This document shows positions 44,752 through 56,857 of a DNA stretch of 64,000 nucleotides, piece by piece; the stretch's first letter is position 1; each line of letters starts with the position of its first letter. The DNA comes from Prunella strophiata. Lineage: Eukaryota; Chordata; Aves; Passeriformes; Prunellidae. A model generated the notes under the pieces. The model searched no databases. It saw only the letters and a program-made list of their open reading frames with translations, and was not told where the DNA came from. The stretch lies in assembly GCA_036583965.1 (NCBI GenBank), contig JAZBQD010000027.1, positions 25,799,001-25,863,000 on the forward strand, given 5' to 3'. Both the position numbers and the translations under genes were made by a program.

Positions 44752-47734
44752 CAGCAGCACAGGGGCACCCAGGGAGGGAGAGCAGGGTGTGAAGGAGCCA
44801 CGTGCAGAGGTGACAGTGGAAGGACCCTCCCTGTTCTGCCCTGCAATATTTCGGTCACACCAACACCCTCCATCACTGCATGGCTACCAGAAGAGCTGCA
44901 TAAATCACCTAAAAATTAAAAATGCAAGGTCTTCCTTCAAGCATTTCCCCATCACTAGTTCAAGTGTTGGTGGTTTTTTCCATTCCATGCAAGAAAAATC
45001 TGCTTTTTGATGCCTTGCATCCCACGCTGTGTTTTGTGGGAACAGAGTTGGTGTCCAACAGCTTTGCCAATATTCCCAGGCTGGTTGGGGTGTAGTATAA
45101 AAGCACATACAGCTTGCTTTCCCTTCTCCAGCTGATGGGAAGTCAGGAAGGGTGACATGTTTTAGCTGGGGTGTTGAGGGAAATCTAGGACTCTTGTACA
45201 ATTGACTAATATGATTAAGTAGAAGCTGTTTATTCTTTATATTTATAGATTCTACAAACTACTAAGTACACACTTCTTGATTGGTGCCTTTGTTTTGTTC
45301 ACTCATTTTCTGCTTGTATTTCTCAGTATATGTGATTGGTTATAGCCTAGGTGTTTCACAGTCCTCTGTTATCTAGTTCTTGCAGTCTTGGTATTTGGTT
45401 TTCTCAGCTTCTTCTTTCTTAATTTAGCACTATTTATGTTCTAACAGCCTCGATGAATTCTTGAGGCTTTGATAACAAACTTAGAAGCAGGCTGGCTGGT
45501 GCACACTATGACTTAAAACTCTTGCAAATGCATTGCAACCCTGGGCAAGTAAATCAGCCAGAGAAGCAGGCTGAGCTCATGGATATTGAATCATAGCAAG
45601 TGTCTGTATTTTTTGACAGCAAAGAGCCTGTCTAGAGGCACCTTTGGCACCTGCAAGGCTTGATTTGGGCTGTCTCACTTATTAACTGCTTCATGGGCAA
45701 AGCTCAAGGAGACAGAGAGCAGGAATTGCACCTCTCCCATGCCCGGTTTCCAGCAGCAGGAGCAGTTTGCTGTTCCCATCTATTCTGGAGCTGAACTGTG
45801 AAAACAAACGGAGGCTGATTACACCCCTCTCTGAGGAATGGTGAGGATGTGAGGAGCAGCAGGAAAATTTGCTCACTTGGTGTTTTCCTGAGTGCCTGCC
45901 AGAGCTGCATCTGCTCCTCGGCCGACGCAGAGCGGGAGCGCTGCCTTGGCTGCTAGAAGAGAAGAATTTGAATAATTTCTGTCACGTGGAGGAAGAGGCA
46001 GCACAGACCCACCCTGACAGCCTTTGGGAGCTCAAAACTGATGCTGGTGTTCATAGACTGCCATATAAGAGACATCAATGTATGGATTTTTCTCCTTTTT
46101 TTTTTTTTTCTTTTTTTTTTTTTCCTTTTAGAGCAAACCAAAGTGGTTGTTATTTCAGAGCTCCTGGGTTGTGTGTCTTTTAGAAACCTCAAATCCTTTA
46201 TTGAGCAGATCCTAAAATCCTACTCCTGGTGCTCCACTTGTGGGAGTATAAATTAGATCCCCCTCTTCTCTCTCACTTCTGTGCCCTGAGTCTCCTTATT
46301 CCCTGCTTTTATACATGGAGATGTGTGTATGGATCAAGCTTCCTCCCAAATGGATTGTTCTCAGTACTGGGCCACACAAAAGGCAGAAATATCCAATAAA
46401 ATCAGACCTGGTGAAACCAAATAAAGTAAAAAAGCTACAGGCAGAAAAGCCCTGCAGAACTGCAGCAAGAGCTGTTGAGAGGTTTTCTCCAGTCCCACCT
46501 CCCTAGCCTCAGCAGATCCTCTTGCTTGGGGTCTGTCCTGGAGCTGGGAGGGAGGGAAGAGCATGAACAGATGTGATTCCTTGCACAGGAAGGAGGCACC
46601 TGGGTTCATGGTGAGGAGATCCCTCTGGACCCTCCAGACCCTGGGCTGGGAGAGCCTTCTGCTGCCCCTTCCCTCTCCTTTCTTCCCACCTCTTCAGAGG
46701 TTGAGAACTCTCCAACTTGAGAAGCTCCAGAGAGCTGGGACCAGTTTAAACCCATTTATTTGAAGCCCAGGAAGGAGGAAGGTGCAGAAATACAATTAGT
46801 GGGTCAGTGATTTATCTCCTGCAAGGTTCCCAGGGTGCAGCCTGTCTACTGGAACAAAAATCACCAGTTCATCTGGCCTTGATAATTCCATCAACAGCTC
46901 CAGGTCCAGGGATGAAACAGAACCATTCCCAGGGGATGCCTCAGACAGCTGCTCCCTCTGGGATGAGCAGTGCTCTGCTGCAGGACCTCAGCACCCCAAA
47001 AGGGGCCCTTTCTTTATCCCCAGGCAAAGAGAAGGGGCTGGGGGATCAACTGTGATCCCAGTGGCACTTGCTGAGCCTCTAATCCCTGGGGACATGCTGG
47101 GTGTGTTTGGGGGCTGGGAGGGATGTGGGTCTCTGAGCTGAGCTGTGTCTTTATGTCAGGTGTTTTAAATTGCACTAAAAACTGTGATATATATTTTAAA
47201 AATAGCATTTAATTAGGAGGATCCCAAGGCCTGCTGTGCTCTGGTTTGGCCAGGGGTAGGGAATGGAGCTGGGAGCATAACAAGCAGTAAAACATAATCC
47301 TGGGATTTCTGGCAGCAGTTAGCACCATGGTATGTCCATGTCACCCCCTGCTCCCTGTCTGCAAGGTTTGGGATAAAACTGGGGACTGGATTGTGCCTCC
47401 AGCCCTACTCACCCCATGCCTCAGTCCCTGGGTTTGGGCTAAGGCAGGATTAGACCCATGCTGGGTTCCTGCAACACGTTGGCATCACAGCTCCTTAGGG
47501 AAAACAACACCTGGGTGACTCCAAGCAGCATTGGTGTGGATGTGAGCTGGGGAGAGCTGCTGGAGGAGGAGGAGAGATACTCCAGAGGATGGAAACAGGA
47601 GAAGATGAGCTGCAGCCAAGGCTCTGCTGGGCAAGGCTGAGCTGCCCAGTGTGTGCCTACCTGCATGGCTCAGCCCACGCTGGGTGCCAGCAGGCAGCAC
47701 CAGGCACGTCCCAGCTGCTGTCCAGATCTTCCAG
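44752..47734. other. Intergenic, possible further LTR relic
   Basis: About 3 kb. Sequence 45172-45477 is AT-rich and on the minus strand reads like an LTR end (TATAAATATAAAGAATAAAC), but clean ends or a target duplication were not found. A T-rich tract lies at 46095-46129. No coding exon recognised. Confidence 0.45.
45172..45477 (-). mobile_element. Possible LTR relic, minus orientation
   Basis: AT-rich island in GC-rich sequence. The minus strand runs TGTTATCAAAGCCTCAAGAA to CTAGATTTCCCTCAACA with a TATA-like region and AATAAA near its end. No target duplication recognised, so the boundaries are guesses. Confidence 0.35.
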
Positions 47735-50503
47735 AGTGAAACCTGCAAGTCTCCACTCAGCTGGAGTGAGCACCTTTCAGATTTCAGTAAAACCTGCCAG
47801 TCTCCACTCAGCTGGAGTGAGCACCTTTCAGATTTCAGTAAAACCTGCAAGTCTCCACTCAGCTGCAGTGAGCACCTTTCAGATTTCAGTAAAACCTGCA
47901 GGTCTCCACTCAGCTGCAGTGAGCACCTTTCAGATTTCAGTGAAAACCTGCCAGTCTCCACTCAGCTGGAGTGAGCACCTTTCAGATTTCAGTAAAACCT
48001 GCAAGTCTGCACTCAGCTGGAGTGAGCACCTTTCAGATTTCAGTAAAACTGCAAGTCTCCACTCAGCTGCAGTGAGCACCTTTCAGATTTCAGTAAAACC
48101 TGCCAGTCTCCACTCAGCTGCAGTGAGCACCTTTCAGATTTCAGTGAAAACCTGCAAGTCTCCACTCAGCTGGAGTGAGCACCTTTCAGATTTCAGTAAA
48201 ACCTGCAGGTCTCCACTCAGCTGGAGTGAGCACCTTTCAGATTTCAGTAAAACCTGCAAGTCTCCACTCAGCTGGAGTGAGCACCTTTCAGATTTCAGTA
48301 AAACCTGCAAGTCTCCACTCAGCTGGAGTGAGCACCTTTCAGATTTCAGTGAAACCTGCAAGTCTCCACTCAGCTGCAGTGAGCACCTTTCAGATTTCAG
48401 TGAAAACCTGCAAGTCTCCACTCAGCTGCAGTGAGCACCTTCAGATTTCAGTAAAACCTGCAAGTCTCCACTCAGCTGCAGTGAGCACCTTTCAAGATTT
48501 CAGTAAAACCTGCCAGTCTCCACTCAGCTGCAGTGAGCACCTTTCAGATTTCAGTGAAAACCTGCAAGTCTCCACTCAGCTGGAGTGAGCACCTTTCAGA
48601 TTTCAGTAAAACCTGCCAGTCTCCACTCAGCTGGAGTGAGCACCTTTCAGATTTCAGTAAAACCTGCAAGTCTCCACTCAGCTGCAGTGAGCACCTTTCA
48701 GATTTCAGTAAAACCTGCAAGTCTCCACTCAGCTGCAGTGAGCACCTTTCAGATTTCAGTAAAACCTGCAAGTCTCCACTCAGCTGCAGTGAGCACCTTT
48801 CAGATTCAGTAAAACCTGCAGTCTCCACTCAGCTGCAGTGAGCACCTTTCAGATTTCAGTAAAACCTGCAGTCTCCACTCAGCTGGAGTGAGCACCTTCA
48901 GATTTCAGTAAAACCTGCAAGTCCTCCACTCAGCTGGAGTGAGCACCTTTCAGATTTCAGTAAAACCTGCCAGTCTCCACTCAGCTGCAGTGAGCACCTT
49001 TCAAGATTTCAGTAAAACCTGCCAGTCTCCACTCAGCTGGAGTGAGCACCTTTCAGATTTCAGTAAAACCTGCAGGTCTCCACTCAGCTGGAGTGAGCAC
49101 CTTTCAGATTTCAGTAAAACCTGCCAGTCTCCACTCAGCTGCAGTGAGCACCTTCAGATTTCAGTAAAACCTGCAAGTCTCCACTCAGCTGCAGTGAGCA
49201 CCTTTCAGATTCAGTAAAACCTGCAAGTCTGCACTCAGCTGGAGTGAGCACCTTTCAGATTCAGTAAAACCTGCAAGTCTGCACTCAGCTGGAGTGAGCA
49301 CCTTTCAGATTCAGTAAAACCTGCCAGTCTCCACTCAGCTGGAGTGAGCACCTTTCAGATTCAGTAAAACCTGCAGTCTCCACTCAGCTGGAGTGAGCAC
49401 CTTTCAGATTTCAGTGAAAACCTGCAAGTCTCCACTCAGCTGGAGTGAGCACCTTTCAGATTCAGTAAAACCTGCCAGTCTCCACTCAGCTGCAGTGAGC
49501 ACCTTTCAGATTCAGTAAAACCTGCAGTCTCCACTCAGCTGCAGTGAGCACCTTTCAGATTCAGTAAAACCTGCAAGTCTGCACTCAGCTGGAGTGAGCA
49601 CCTTTCAGATTTCAGTAAAACCTGCAAGTCTCCACTCAGCTGGAGTGAGCACCTTTCAGATTTCAGTAAAACCTGCCAGTCTCCACTCAGCTGCAGTGAG
49701 CACCTTTCAGATTCAGTAAAACCTGCAGGTCTCCACTCAGCTGGAGTGAGCACCTTTCAGATTTCAGTAAAACCTGCAAGTCTGCACTCAGCTGGAGTGA
49801 GCACCTTTCAGATTCAGTAAAACCTGCCAGTCTCCACTCAGCTGGAGTGAGCACCTTTCAGATTCAGTAAAACCTGCCAGTCTCCACTCAGCTGCAGTGA
49901 GCACCTTTCAGATTTCAGTAAAACCTGCCAGTCTCCACTCAGCTGGAGTGAGCACCTTTCAGATTTCAGTAAAACCTGCCAGTCTCCACTCAGCTGCAGT
50001 GAGCACCTTTCAGATTCAGTAAAACCTGCAGGTCTCCACTCAGCTGGAGTGAGCACCTTTCAGATTTCAGTAAAACCTGCAGTCTCCACTCAGCTGGAGT
50101 GAGCACCTTTCAGATTCAGTAAAACCTGCAGGTCTCCACTCAGCTGCAGTGAGCACCTTTCAGATTTCAGTAAAACCTGCAAGTCTGCACTCAGCTGGAG
50201 TGAGCACCTTTCAGATTTCAGTAAAACCTGCAGTCTCCACTCAGCTGGAGTGAGCACCTTTCAGATTTCAGTAAAACCTGCCAGTCTCCACTCAGCTGCA
50301 GTGAGCACCTTTCAGATTTCAGTAAAACCTGCAAGTCTCCACTCAGCTGGAGTGAGCACCTTTCAGATTTCAGTAAAACCTGCAAGTCTCCACTCAGCTG
50401 GAGTGAGCACCTTTCAGATTTCAGTAAAACCTGCAGGTCTCCACTCAGCTGGAGTGAGCACCTTTCAGATTTCAGTAAAACCTGCAAGTCTGCACTCAGC
50501 ATC
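47735..50503. repeat. 51-bp minisatellite array, about 54 copies
   Basis: The unit runs CCTGCAAGTCTCCACTCAGC, then TGGAGTGAGCACCTTTCAGA, then TTTCAGTAAAA. Main variants are CTGGAG or CTGCAG (a PstI site) at one position, GCAAG/GCCAG/GCAGG at another, and a 50-base form lacking one T (CAGATTCAG). Because 51 is a multiple of three and the unit lacks stops in some frames, long repeat-peptide frames appear on both strands (for example 47589-48434 plus and 50218-50976 minus). These are compositional, not genes. Confidence 0.97.
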
Positions 50504-50994
50504 GGCTTTTGCAGGCAGCCAGGCTGGGCCAGCAGCATCCTCCTCCTCCTCTGAGATGGAGGCAGATGGAGACAGCCCTGCAGCCATTCCCTCCTGGTCT
50601 GGAAAATGGGAAATTGCCCCCAATAAAATGGGGAATTCAGGGAGCCTTCGGTGCTGACTCGCCAAGGAGGCACCAGGTCACAGCAAATGATGCAGCTTTC
50701 CCTGGGCTGCAACTGGATGGTCTTTAAGCTGAATTTTAGTCCAAACCATCCCACAAATCCAGGATTCCGTGCCACAATCCTTCCCTGGCCCATCAGCCCC
50801 GTGCCAGCCGCACCCCTCAGGCTCTTTTCTGGAGGGAGGGCATTTAAAAATCCCAAATATTTCCCCAAGGGACCGGCTTGCCAGCGAGCCCAGCCGGTGT
50901 CCAGGAGAGGGCAGGGTGAGCCAGCACAGCACCTGCATTTTGGGTCCTGCCGAGGCATTATTTCCAGCCCAGACACTGCTGGTTTTGGTTAGGG
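50504..50994. other. Unique spacer between arrays
   Basis: About 490 bases between the 51-bp array and the T/G block, no repeat or coding exon recognised. Confidence 0.6.
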
Positions 50995-51785
50995 GTTTTT
51001 TTTGGTTTTTGGTTTTTTTTGGTTTTTTGGTTTGGGTGGTGGTTTTTTTTTGGGTTTGGGTGGTGGTTTTTTTTGGGTTTGGGTGGTGTTTTTTGTGGGT
51101 TTGTTTGTTTGTTTTTAGTTTTTTTCAGTTTTTTCATTTGGTTGGTGGTGGGTTTTTTGGGTTTGGGTGGTGTTTTTTGTGGGTTTGTTTGTTTGTTTGT
51201 TTTTTTTTTTTTTGGGTTTGGGTGGTGTTTTTTGTGGGTTTGTTTGTTTGTTTGTTTGTTTGTTTTTTTTTTTTTTTGGGTTTGGGTGGTGGTTTTTTTT
51301 GGGTTTGGGTGGTGTTTTTTGTGGGTTTGTTTGTTTGTTTTTAGTTTTTTCATTTTTTTCATTTGGTTGGTGGTGGTTTTTTTTGGTTTTTTGGTTTTTT
51401 TTTTTTTTTTGGGTTTGGGTGGTGGTTTTTTTTGGGTTTGGGTGGTGTTTTTTGTGGGTTTGTTTGTTTGTTTGTTTTTAGTTTTTTTCAGTTTTTTCAT
51501 TTTTTTCATTTGGTTGGGTTTTTTTGTGGTTTTTTGTGTTTTTAGTTTTTTCAGTTTTTAATTGGTTGGTAGTGGTTTTTTTGGGTTTGGGTGGTGTTTT
51601 GTGCGTTTGTTTGTTTGTTTTAGTTTTCAGTTTTTTCATTTGGGTTGGTGGTGTGTTTTTTGGGTTTGGTGGTGTTTTTTGTGGGTTTGTTTGTTGTTTT
51701 AGTTTTTCATTTGGTTGGTGGTGGTTTTTTTTGGGTTTGGGTGTTTGTTTTTGTGATTTTTTCTGTTTGTTTGTTTGCTTGTTTT
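50995..51785. repeat. C-poor T/G block with higher-order repeats
   Basis: About 790 bases built from GGGTTTGGGTGGTG, T-runs, TGTGGGTTTGTTTGTTTG and TTTTCATTTGGTTGGTGG. Blocks of these recur several times, so it is a degenerate higher-order tandem repeat. The + strand has almost no C. Overlapping Phe/Trp/Gly-rich frames are artefacts. Confidence 0.95.
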
Positions 51786-54569
51786 TCTGCAAGCTTCACC
51801 CCACTGAAGCTCTGAGGTTTGTGCTTTCCCTGGCCCCTTCCAGCCCCAGGTATCCCTGGCAGGGATTGCACCCTGGGGAGGTGCCAGCAGTGCCATGTGC
51901 TGGGCAGGGCAGGGAAAATGCCTCCATCCAGGGATCACTTGCAGGGAACGTTGCCCTTCCAGGAAAAGCAGCTGTGGGCACCATCCAGCCAGGGTTTGCC
52001 AGGGCTCTGGAGTGGCACCAGCAGCTCGGGGGGCAGCTGGCATCGCCCCGAGAGGGTCAGCACAAACCCAGGCAGCTCAGGCTTGGGCAGTGTGGAAAAT
52101 ACCCCAGAAAACCTGGGAAATGCCAGGCTGAGAGGTGGAGGAAGCAGCTGGGGTGGATGATGGAGGGAGGTTTTGTGGAGTTAGGAGAAGGTCACCGAGC
52201 AGCACAGAGGAGGGCACCTTCCCAGCCCTGCTTTCTCCAGAAAAAACTCCCTTCCCCAGACACTCTGGAGACTCCCCTGGCCTTGCACTGGCCCCAGGCT
52301 GTTAATGTTCAACCCCTGGCCAGGCACAGCCAGCAGGGAGGTGGTGCCAGCCGTGGGGACAGCAGTGGGTGGCTGGGCACACACACGAGGTCACCGTGGG
52401 ACCCCCGTGTGCCAGCAGCAGCAGCAGCACCTGGCTCTGCACTGCTCCCTGAGCCCCTGGGCTCGGAGGGAAGGGGCTTGGCCACTTGGGAAAGGGGCTG
52501 TGGGATGTGGGATGTGGGATTCTGTCCTGGTTTAGGGCAGCTTTGGGAGAAAAACCTCCAAAGGGTTTGCTCTGGAAAGCAAATTCAAGCAGCCCCTGCC
52601 CCAGCTGGGTCAGGAAAACGATTTCAGAATCTCCCCCACTGACAATCTTAAAGGTGCAAAACTTATTTCTGGGCTAAACAGCCAAATGGGGATATGAGCA
52701 TCCTGAAGTCCCCCCAGGACAGATTCCTTGGCTTCTCTGGGGGAGGAGGGGGAGGATGCTGGGTCAGCCTCAAAAGCTCAAAGCTTGGCAGGCAGAGCCT
52801 TGGGGTGGTGCAGGGTGTGAACCCCGTGTGTTTGGGCACACCAAGCCCCCTGTTCCCCCAGGAACACTCTCCCCAGCAGGCCCAGGCCCTGCAGGGCTGG
52901 TTGGTGCCATGTTTTAGGGCGAGCTCTGGCCTGTTGGGGGGAAAAACCCCGTGGCTTCCTTGTAGGCAAACAAAGCTTGACTTTATTGCCTTTAAAGTGC
53001 AACCAGCACAAACAGTGGCAAAAGTGCAAACACTGATAATGCTCGGAACATTCTGAGCTGTGCAAACAAGCTGCAAGTGGAGGAGTGTGTTGAAATGAAG
53101 GGGTGAGGAGGCCGGCAGGGGGAGAGGTCCCTGCCCAGCAGCCCCCCAGGCCCTCATTCATTCCCTTCTCCCCAGGCAGTGATGCTGCCTTGGCTTGGCG
53201 TGGGAGGGGCTCGATGGGAGCCTCCCACAGCACAAACACCCGCCCAGATGGGATGCAAATGCTGGTGCAACATTTTTAGCCCCAGCCCCAGGCTGTGCCC
53301 TGGCCTGGTGGCTGCCCACACAAAGCATCCCACCCTGTTTCAGATGCCTTGTGGTGGTCAGAACGCTGCCCCTGCCTTGCTTTATTCTCTTTTTTCCCCT
53401 TATTTCACCTCCTTTTAGCTGCATTACACACACCTGGACCCTCTTGAGCCTTGCTCAGCATTTTCTGTCCTACCCAGCTCTCCAGTGACGAGCCAGAGGT
53501 GGCTGCTGTATGTCCCAGCTTGCCTGGTGGCACAAATCCCTGTTTCCCACCACTCCAGCACCCTCAGGGCACATTTTGCCCTGGCTGGGGGAGGATGATG
53601 CACAGAAGGCTCAGTCCTGGCAGAGGTGAGATGATTTACAGGGAGCCAGAGCAGCAGTGCCATAGGGAGGGACTAAAATCCAGCTCCTCAGGAGACATTT
53701 TAGGCTGTTGCCTCCTGTTCTTTAAGACTACCAGCCAGGCTGGGAAAAGCAGGCTGCTGCAAGAGAGGTGAAAAGAAGAAAAAGATCACTGGAGAATGAG
53801 CCTCACGTGGTGCAGAGCCCTCAGCCCTTCTCTGGATCCCAGTGCTCCAGAGAATCCTCCCAGGCTGTTTTTGCTGGCAGGCTGGGAGGGGAGGAGGTGC
53901 CTGGAACCAGGGCAGCCCCATCTCAATGCTCCAGCTGACAAATTCCCACCAGATGGGGATTTTTGGGAAACCAGGGACCCAACAAGCCTTTCCCTCCCTG
54001 CCTGGGATCCAGGCCAAGCTCCAGCACCGGCACTTGTTTTCATACAGCCAGCAAGACCAGAATATTGGGAGGAATTCATGTCCTTGCCAGACCTCCCCAA
54101 AACCAGCCAGTTCAGCATGTTACTGAGGGTTGGGACAGGCAGACAAAATGAGGATCCACTGGCTTTTGTAAGGCTTGGGAAAACAGGCTGGGGTACAGTA
54201 CATAATGTAACAAAAAATAGACGTACTGGGCTGAGTTCAGTTGCTTTGGGACAAAGTGATCTGGTTTTCAATTTTTTTTTTTTATAAAGCCAAAGCTTCC
54301 TTTACTTTTGCTTCTAGATCTGCCAAGTCTCTTCTGAGTGAAATTTTGGGGGTTTTCCCAGCTGGACTCCATGTCTGGTAGGAGAGGCCAGGAGTGCCTG
54401 CAGCGCCCTGTCTGGGAGCAGAGAGGTGACAAACATCAGATGTGACACCTGGGCTAGTGCTGGCCCAGGGTGGCTTGTGGATATGAGCAAGGCTGGAGGG
54501 CAAAAGCAAGCAAGTGGTCAGAGGAAAGCAGGAGGCATGTGCTGGGTGCTGTTGAATGGCTTCAGCTTG
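51786..54569. other. Intergenic, no gene seen
   Basis: About 2.8 kb, GC-rich. Contains a probable ERV-derived fragment (52524-52705). Open frames up to 372 codons (51524-52642) run out of the T/G block and have no domain. Confidence 0.5.
52524..52705 (+). mobile_element. Probable endogenous-retrovirus-derived fragment
   Basis: TGTCCTGGTTTAGGGCAGCT, GGGAGAAAAACCTCCAAAGG and CTAAACAGCCAAATGGGGAT resemble a repeat I associate with songbird ERV/LTR sequences. No coding potential, and ends not defined. Confidence 0.4.
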
Positions 54570-54797
54570 ACAGAGAGCAGGGCTGGAGGGGATATTGGGA
54601 AGAAATCCTTCCCTGTGAGGGTGGGGAGGCCCTGGCAAAGGGTGCCCGGAGAAACTGTGGCTGTTCCATCCCTGGAAGTGTCCAAGGCCAGGCTGGATGA
54701 GGCTTGAAGCCACCTGGGATGGTGGAAAGTGTCCCTTCCCATGGCAGGAGGTGGAACTGGATGATCCTTCCTGTCCCTTCCAACCCCAACCATGCCC
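54570..54797 (+). mobile_element. CR1 LINE 3' tail
   Basis: Sense wording: GAAGAAATCCTTCCCTGTGA, GTGGGGAGGCCCTGGCAAAG, CATCCCTGGAAGTGTCCAAG, and CCCTTCCAACCCCAACCATG at the end. Confidence 0.92.
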
Positions 54798-55379
54798 TGT
54801 GGGTGACACTCCCACGAGAGGGACACTCAAGGAAGAAGCCAGACAAAGCACTCCCTGGCTGCTTGATGCTCCCAGGTTTTTGGAGCAAGCTGCTATTCCC
54901 TTTGCAAGCTCTTTCTCTCCCCAAACACTTTCCTTCCAAAAAATCACAATGAGCATCACACAAGCCCCAGGAGCCCCATTTCCCCCCAGCCCTGCCCTGC
55001 AGGCTGCCAGGAGCAGCTGTACCTCACCTGCAGGGTGCTGGAAGCTGCCAGGCCTAAAATGCTCCCAGCTCCCCAGGGAGCAGCAAAGCTATTTCAGAGC
55101 CTTCAAAATTGCAGCAGCCAAAATGATTTCCTGCATTAAGTTATTTAAGCATCTCGCTGTGCAGGTACAAAAGCAGTTTGCTGATAAAAATTGCTTTTCC
55201 CTGCTGGCTTTTCTGCAGCTTTCCCACAGGCTACATTTTCCTCTGTGCTGCAGGGATTTGGGGACACAACCTGCTTTTGGTGTTTGGGATGGGACAGGGA
55301 TGGCAGCCACGTCCCTTGGAGCACTCAGGATTCATCCCGGGGAGGAGCAGCCGGGTCGGTGCCCTCCCCAGCGGGCTGC
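54798..55379. other. Intergenic, no gene seen
   Basis: About 580 bases, no recognisable feature. Confidence 0.5.
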
Positions 55380-55462
55380 CCGAGTCCCAGCCCGTGTCCC
55401 AGCCCGTGTCCCTTCCCGTGTCCCTGCCAGTGTCCCTGCCAGTGTCCCTGCCCGTGTCCCAG
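55380..55462. repeat. 12-bp tandem repeat
   Basis: About seven units of the type CCCGTGTCCCTG/CCCGTGTCCCAG. In one frame it reads as a Val-Ser-Leu-Pro tetrapeptide repeat inside a 388-codon chance frame. Confidence 0.9.
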
Positions 55463-55679
55463 CTTTACGCCAGGGTCAGGCGCCCCACATCACGCGCCGG
55501 AGCATCGCCACCGCCTGGCACTTCACAGCTGCTTTGAGGTGCTGCCAGGGACTGGAGATCGCTCCTGCCAGCAAATCGCAGGCATTGTGCTCCGGAGCTC
55601 CCCCTTTTCTCCCCGTTAATGGCCCCTTTCTGTCCCCAGGGAACGTGATTCTGCATCATCCCAGCGCCCTGCGAACCCC

Positions 55680-56195
55680 AGCTCTGCCCTGGGCTAGCTG
55701 CCTGCACCCACCACTGGCCACGTCCCAGCTGGGGCTCTCCATGCTGGCTCCTCAAGAAGTGATTGAGTCCCACCCTATCTCCCAAAAAAATCACTTGAGC
55801 CCCACCTCATCCCCCCAAAAAATCACTTCAGCCCCACCCCATTCCCCCCAAAAAATCAGCTAAGCCCCACTCCATCCCCCCCCAAAAAAAAATCACTTGA
55901 GCCCCACCCCATTCTCCCCCCAAAAAATCACTTGAGCCCCACCCCATTCCCCCCAAAAAATCAGTTGAGCCTCAATTCATTCTCCCCCAAAAAATCACTT
56001 GAGCCCCACTCCATCCCCTCCAAAAAAATCACTTGAGCTCTGCTGCATCCCCTCAAAAAAAAATCACTTGAGCCTCACCCAGTGCTCCCAAAAAACCACT
56101 TGAGCCTCAACCTATCTCCCCAAACAAATCACTTGAGCCTCACCCCATGCCCCCAGAAAAATCACTTGATCCTCAACCTCTCTCCCCCAAAAATC
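55680..56195. repeat. Left arm of an inverted duplication (segment A plus 33-bp satellite C)
   Basis: Segment A (55680-55766) starts AGCTCTGCCCTGGGCTAGCT and includes CCAGCTGGGGCTCTCCATGC. It leads into about 13 copies of a roughly 33-base unit of the type AAAAAATCACTTGAGCCCCA plus CCCCATTCCCCCC. Both parts reappear reverse-complemented at 58168-58578. Confidence 0.93.
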
Positions 56196-56196
56196 C

Positions 56197-56428
56197 CGTG
56201 GATTTTCAGAGCTCAGCCTCCTGTGAAAGAGCTCCTGGACAGCACCCTTGGGTGATCCCAAGTGCTGCCCCCACAGCTGTGCTGGGATCTCCCAGGGACA
56301 CACACATTGCTCCAGGAGCACGGGGTGGAGGAGCAGTCCACGACTTGCTCTGCAGTGCCTGGAATCCCAGCCCGAGCTCTCCACCGCAGCCTGAAGCCTT
56401 CCTGTGAAGCTGCCACCAGGAGCAGGTG
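56197..56428 (+). repeat. Segment B, copy 1 (direct duplicate)
   Basis: CGTGGATTTTCAGAGCTCAG, CACGGGGTGGAGGAGCAGTC and GAAGCTGCCACCAGGAGCAG are shared in the same orientation with 58719-58917. This copy has an extra 34 bases near 56255 (the CCACAGCTGTGCTGGG part). Confidence 0.93.
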
Positions 56429-56857
56429 GGAAGTGATTCTCTGCTGGAAGCACCTGCCTGGTGGACAGGGCAGAATTTTGGAGGTGGGGATGTAAATCAC
56501 AACCCTTGGCTTTCCCAGAGGCCTGGGTCTTCCCTGGGGCTGCTGCTCTGCCCCCTCACATGTGTGGGGAGAGGAAACCGCTGCTAACCTCACCACAAAC
56601 ACAAATCAGTTGGGTTTTGTTGCCTTTTTTTTTTTTTTTTTTAATATAATTTTTTGGGTTCCGTGTGTTCAGCCGGAACAATCAAACATCTGTTCCCGAG
56701 CCCAGCAGCTGGAGTGAAAAGAAATGACGTTAGCATCAATTATCCTCCGGGATGGGGAGGCAGCTTCGCTCAGCGCTGAATAACAAATGAGAACAACGGC
56801 TTGGCTCGGGGCTTTGTGTGCTCCAGAGAGCTCCCAAAGCCCTGCTCCAGCCCGGGC
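56429..56857. other. Spacer between segment B and the 13/15-bp array
   Basis: Unique sequence with a T-tract at 56624-56642. No gene seen. Confidence 0.55.

Noticed and set aside
47589..48434. 281-codon repeat protein in the 51-bp array, plus minus-strand counterparts
   Set aside because: A 51-base unit without stops keeps several frames open on both strands. No start context, domain or codon bias supports a gene.
47735..50503. CRISPR array
   Set aside because: Units are contiguous with no unique spacers, and the setting is a vertebrate genome.
50995..51785. Interstitial telomere repeat
   Set aside because: The words are GGGTTTGGGTGG and TTTG runs, not TTAGGG.
54697..55863. 388-codon frame
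   Set aside because: It runs from a CR1 tail through the 12-bp repeat into satellite C; composed of repeats.
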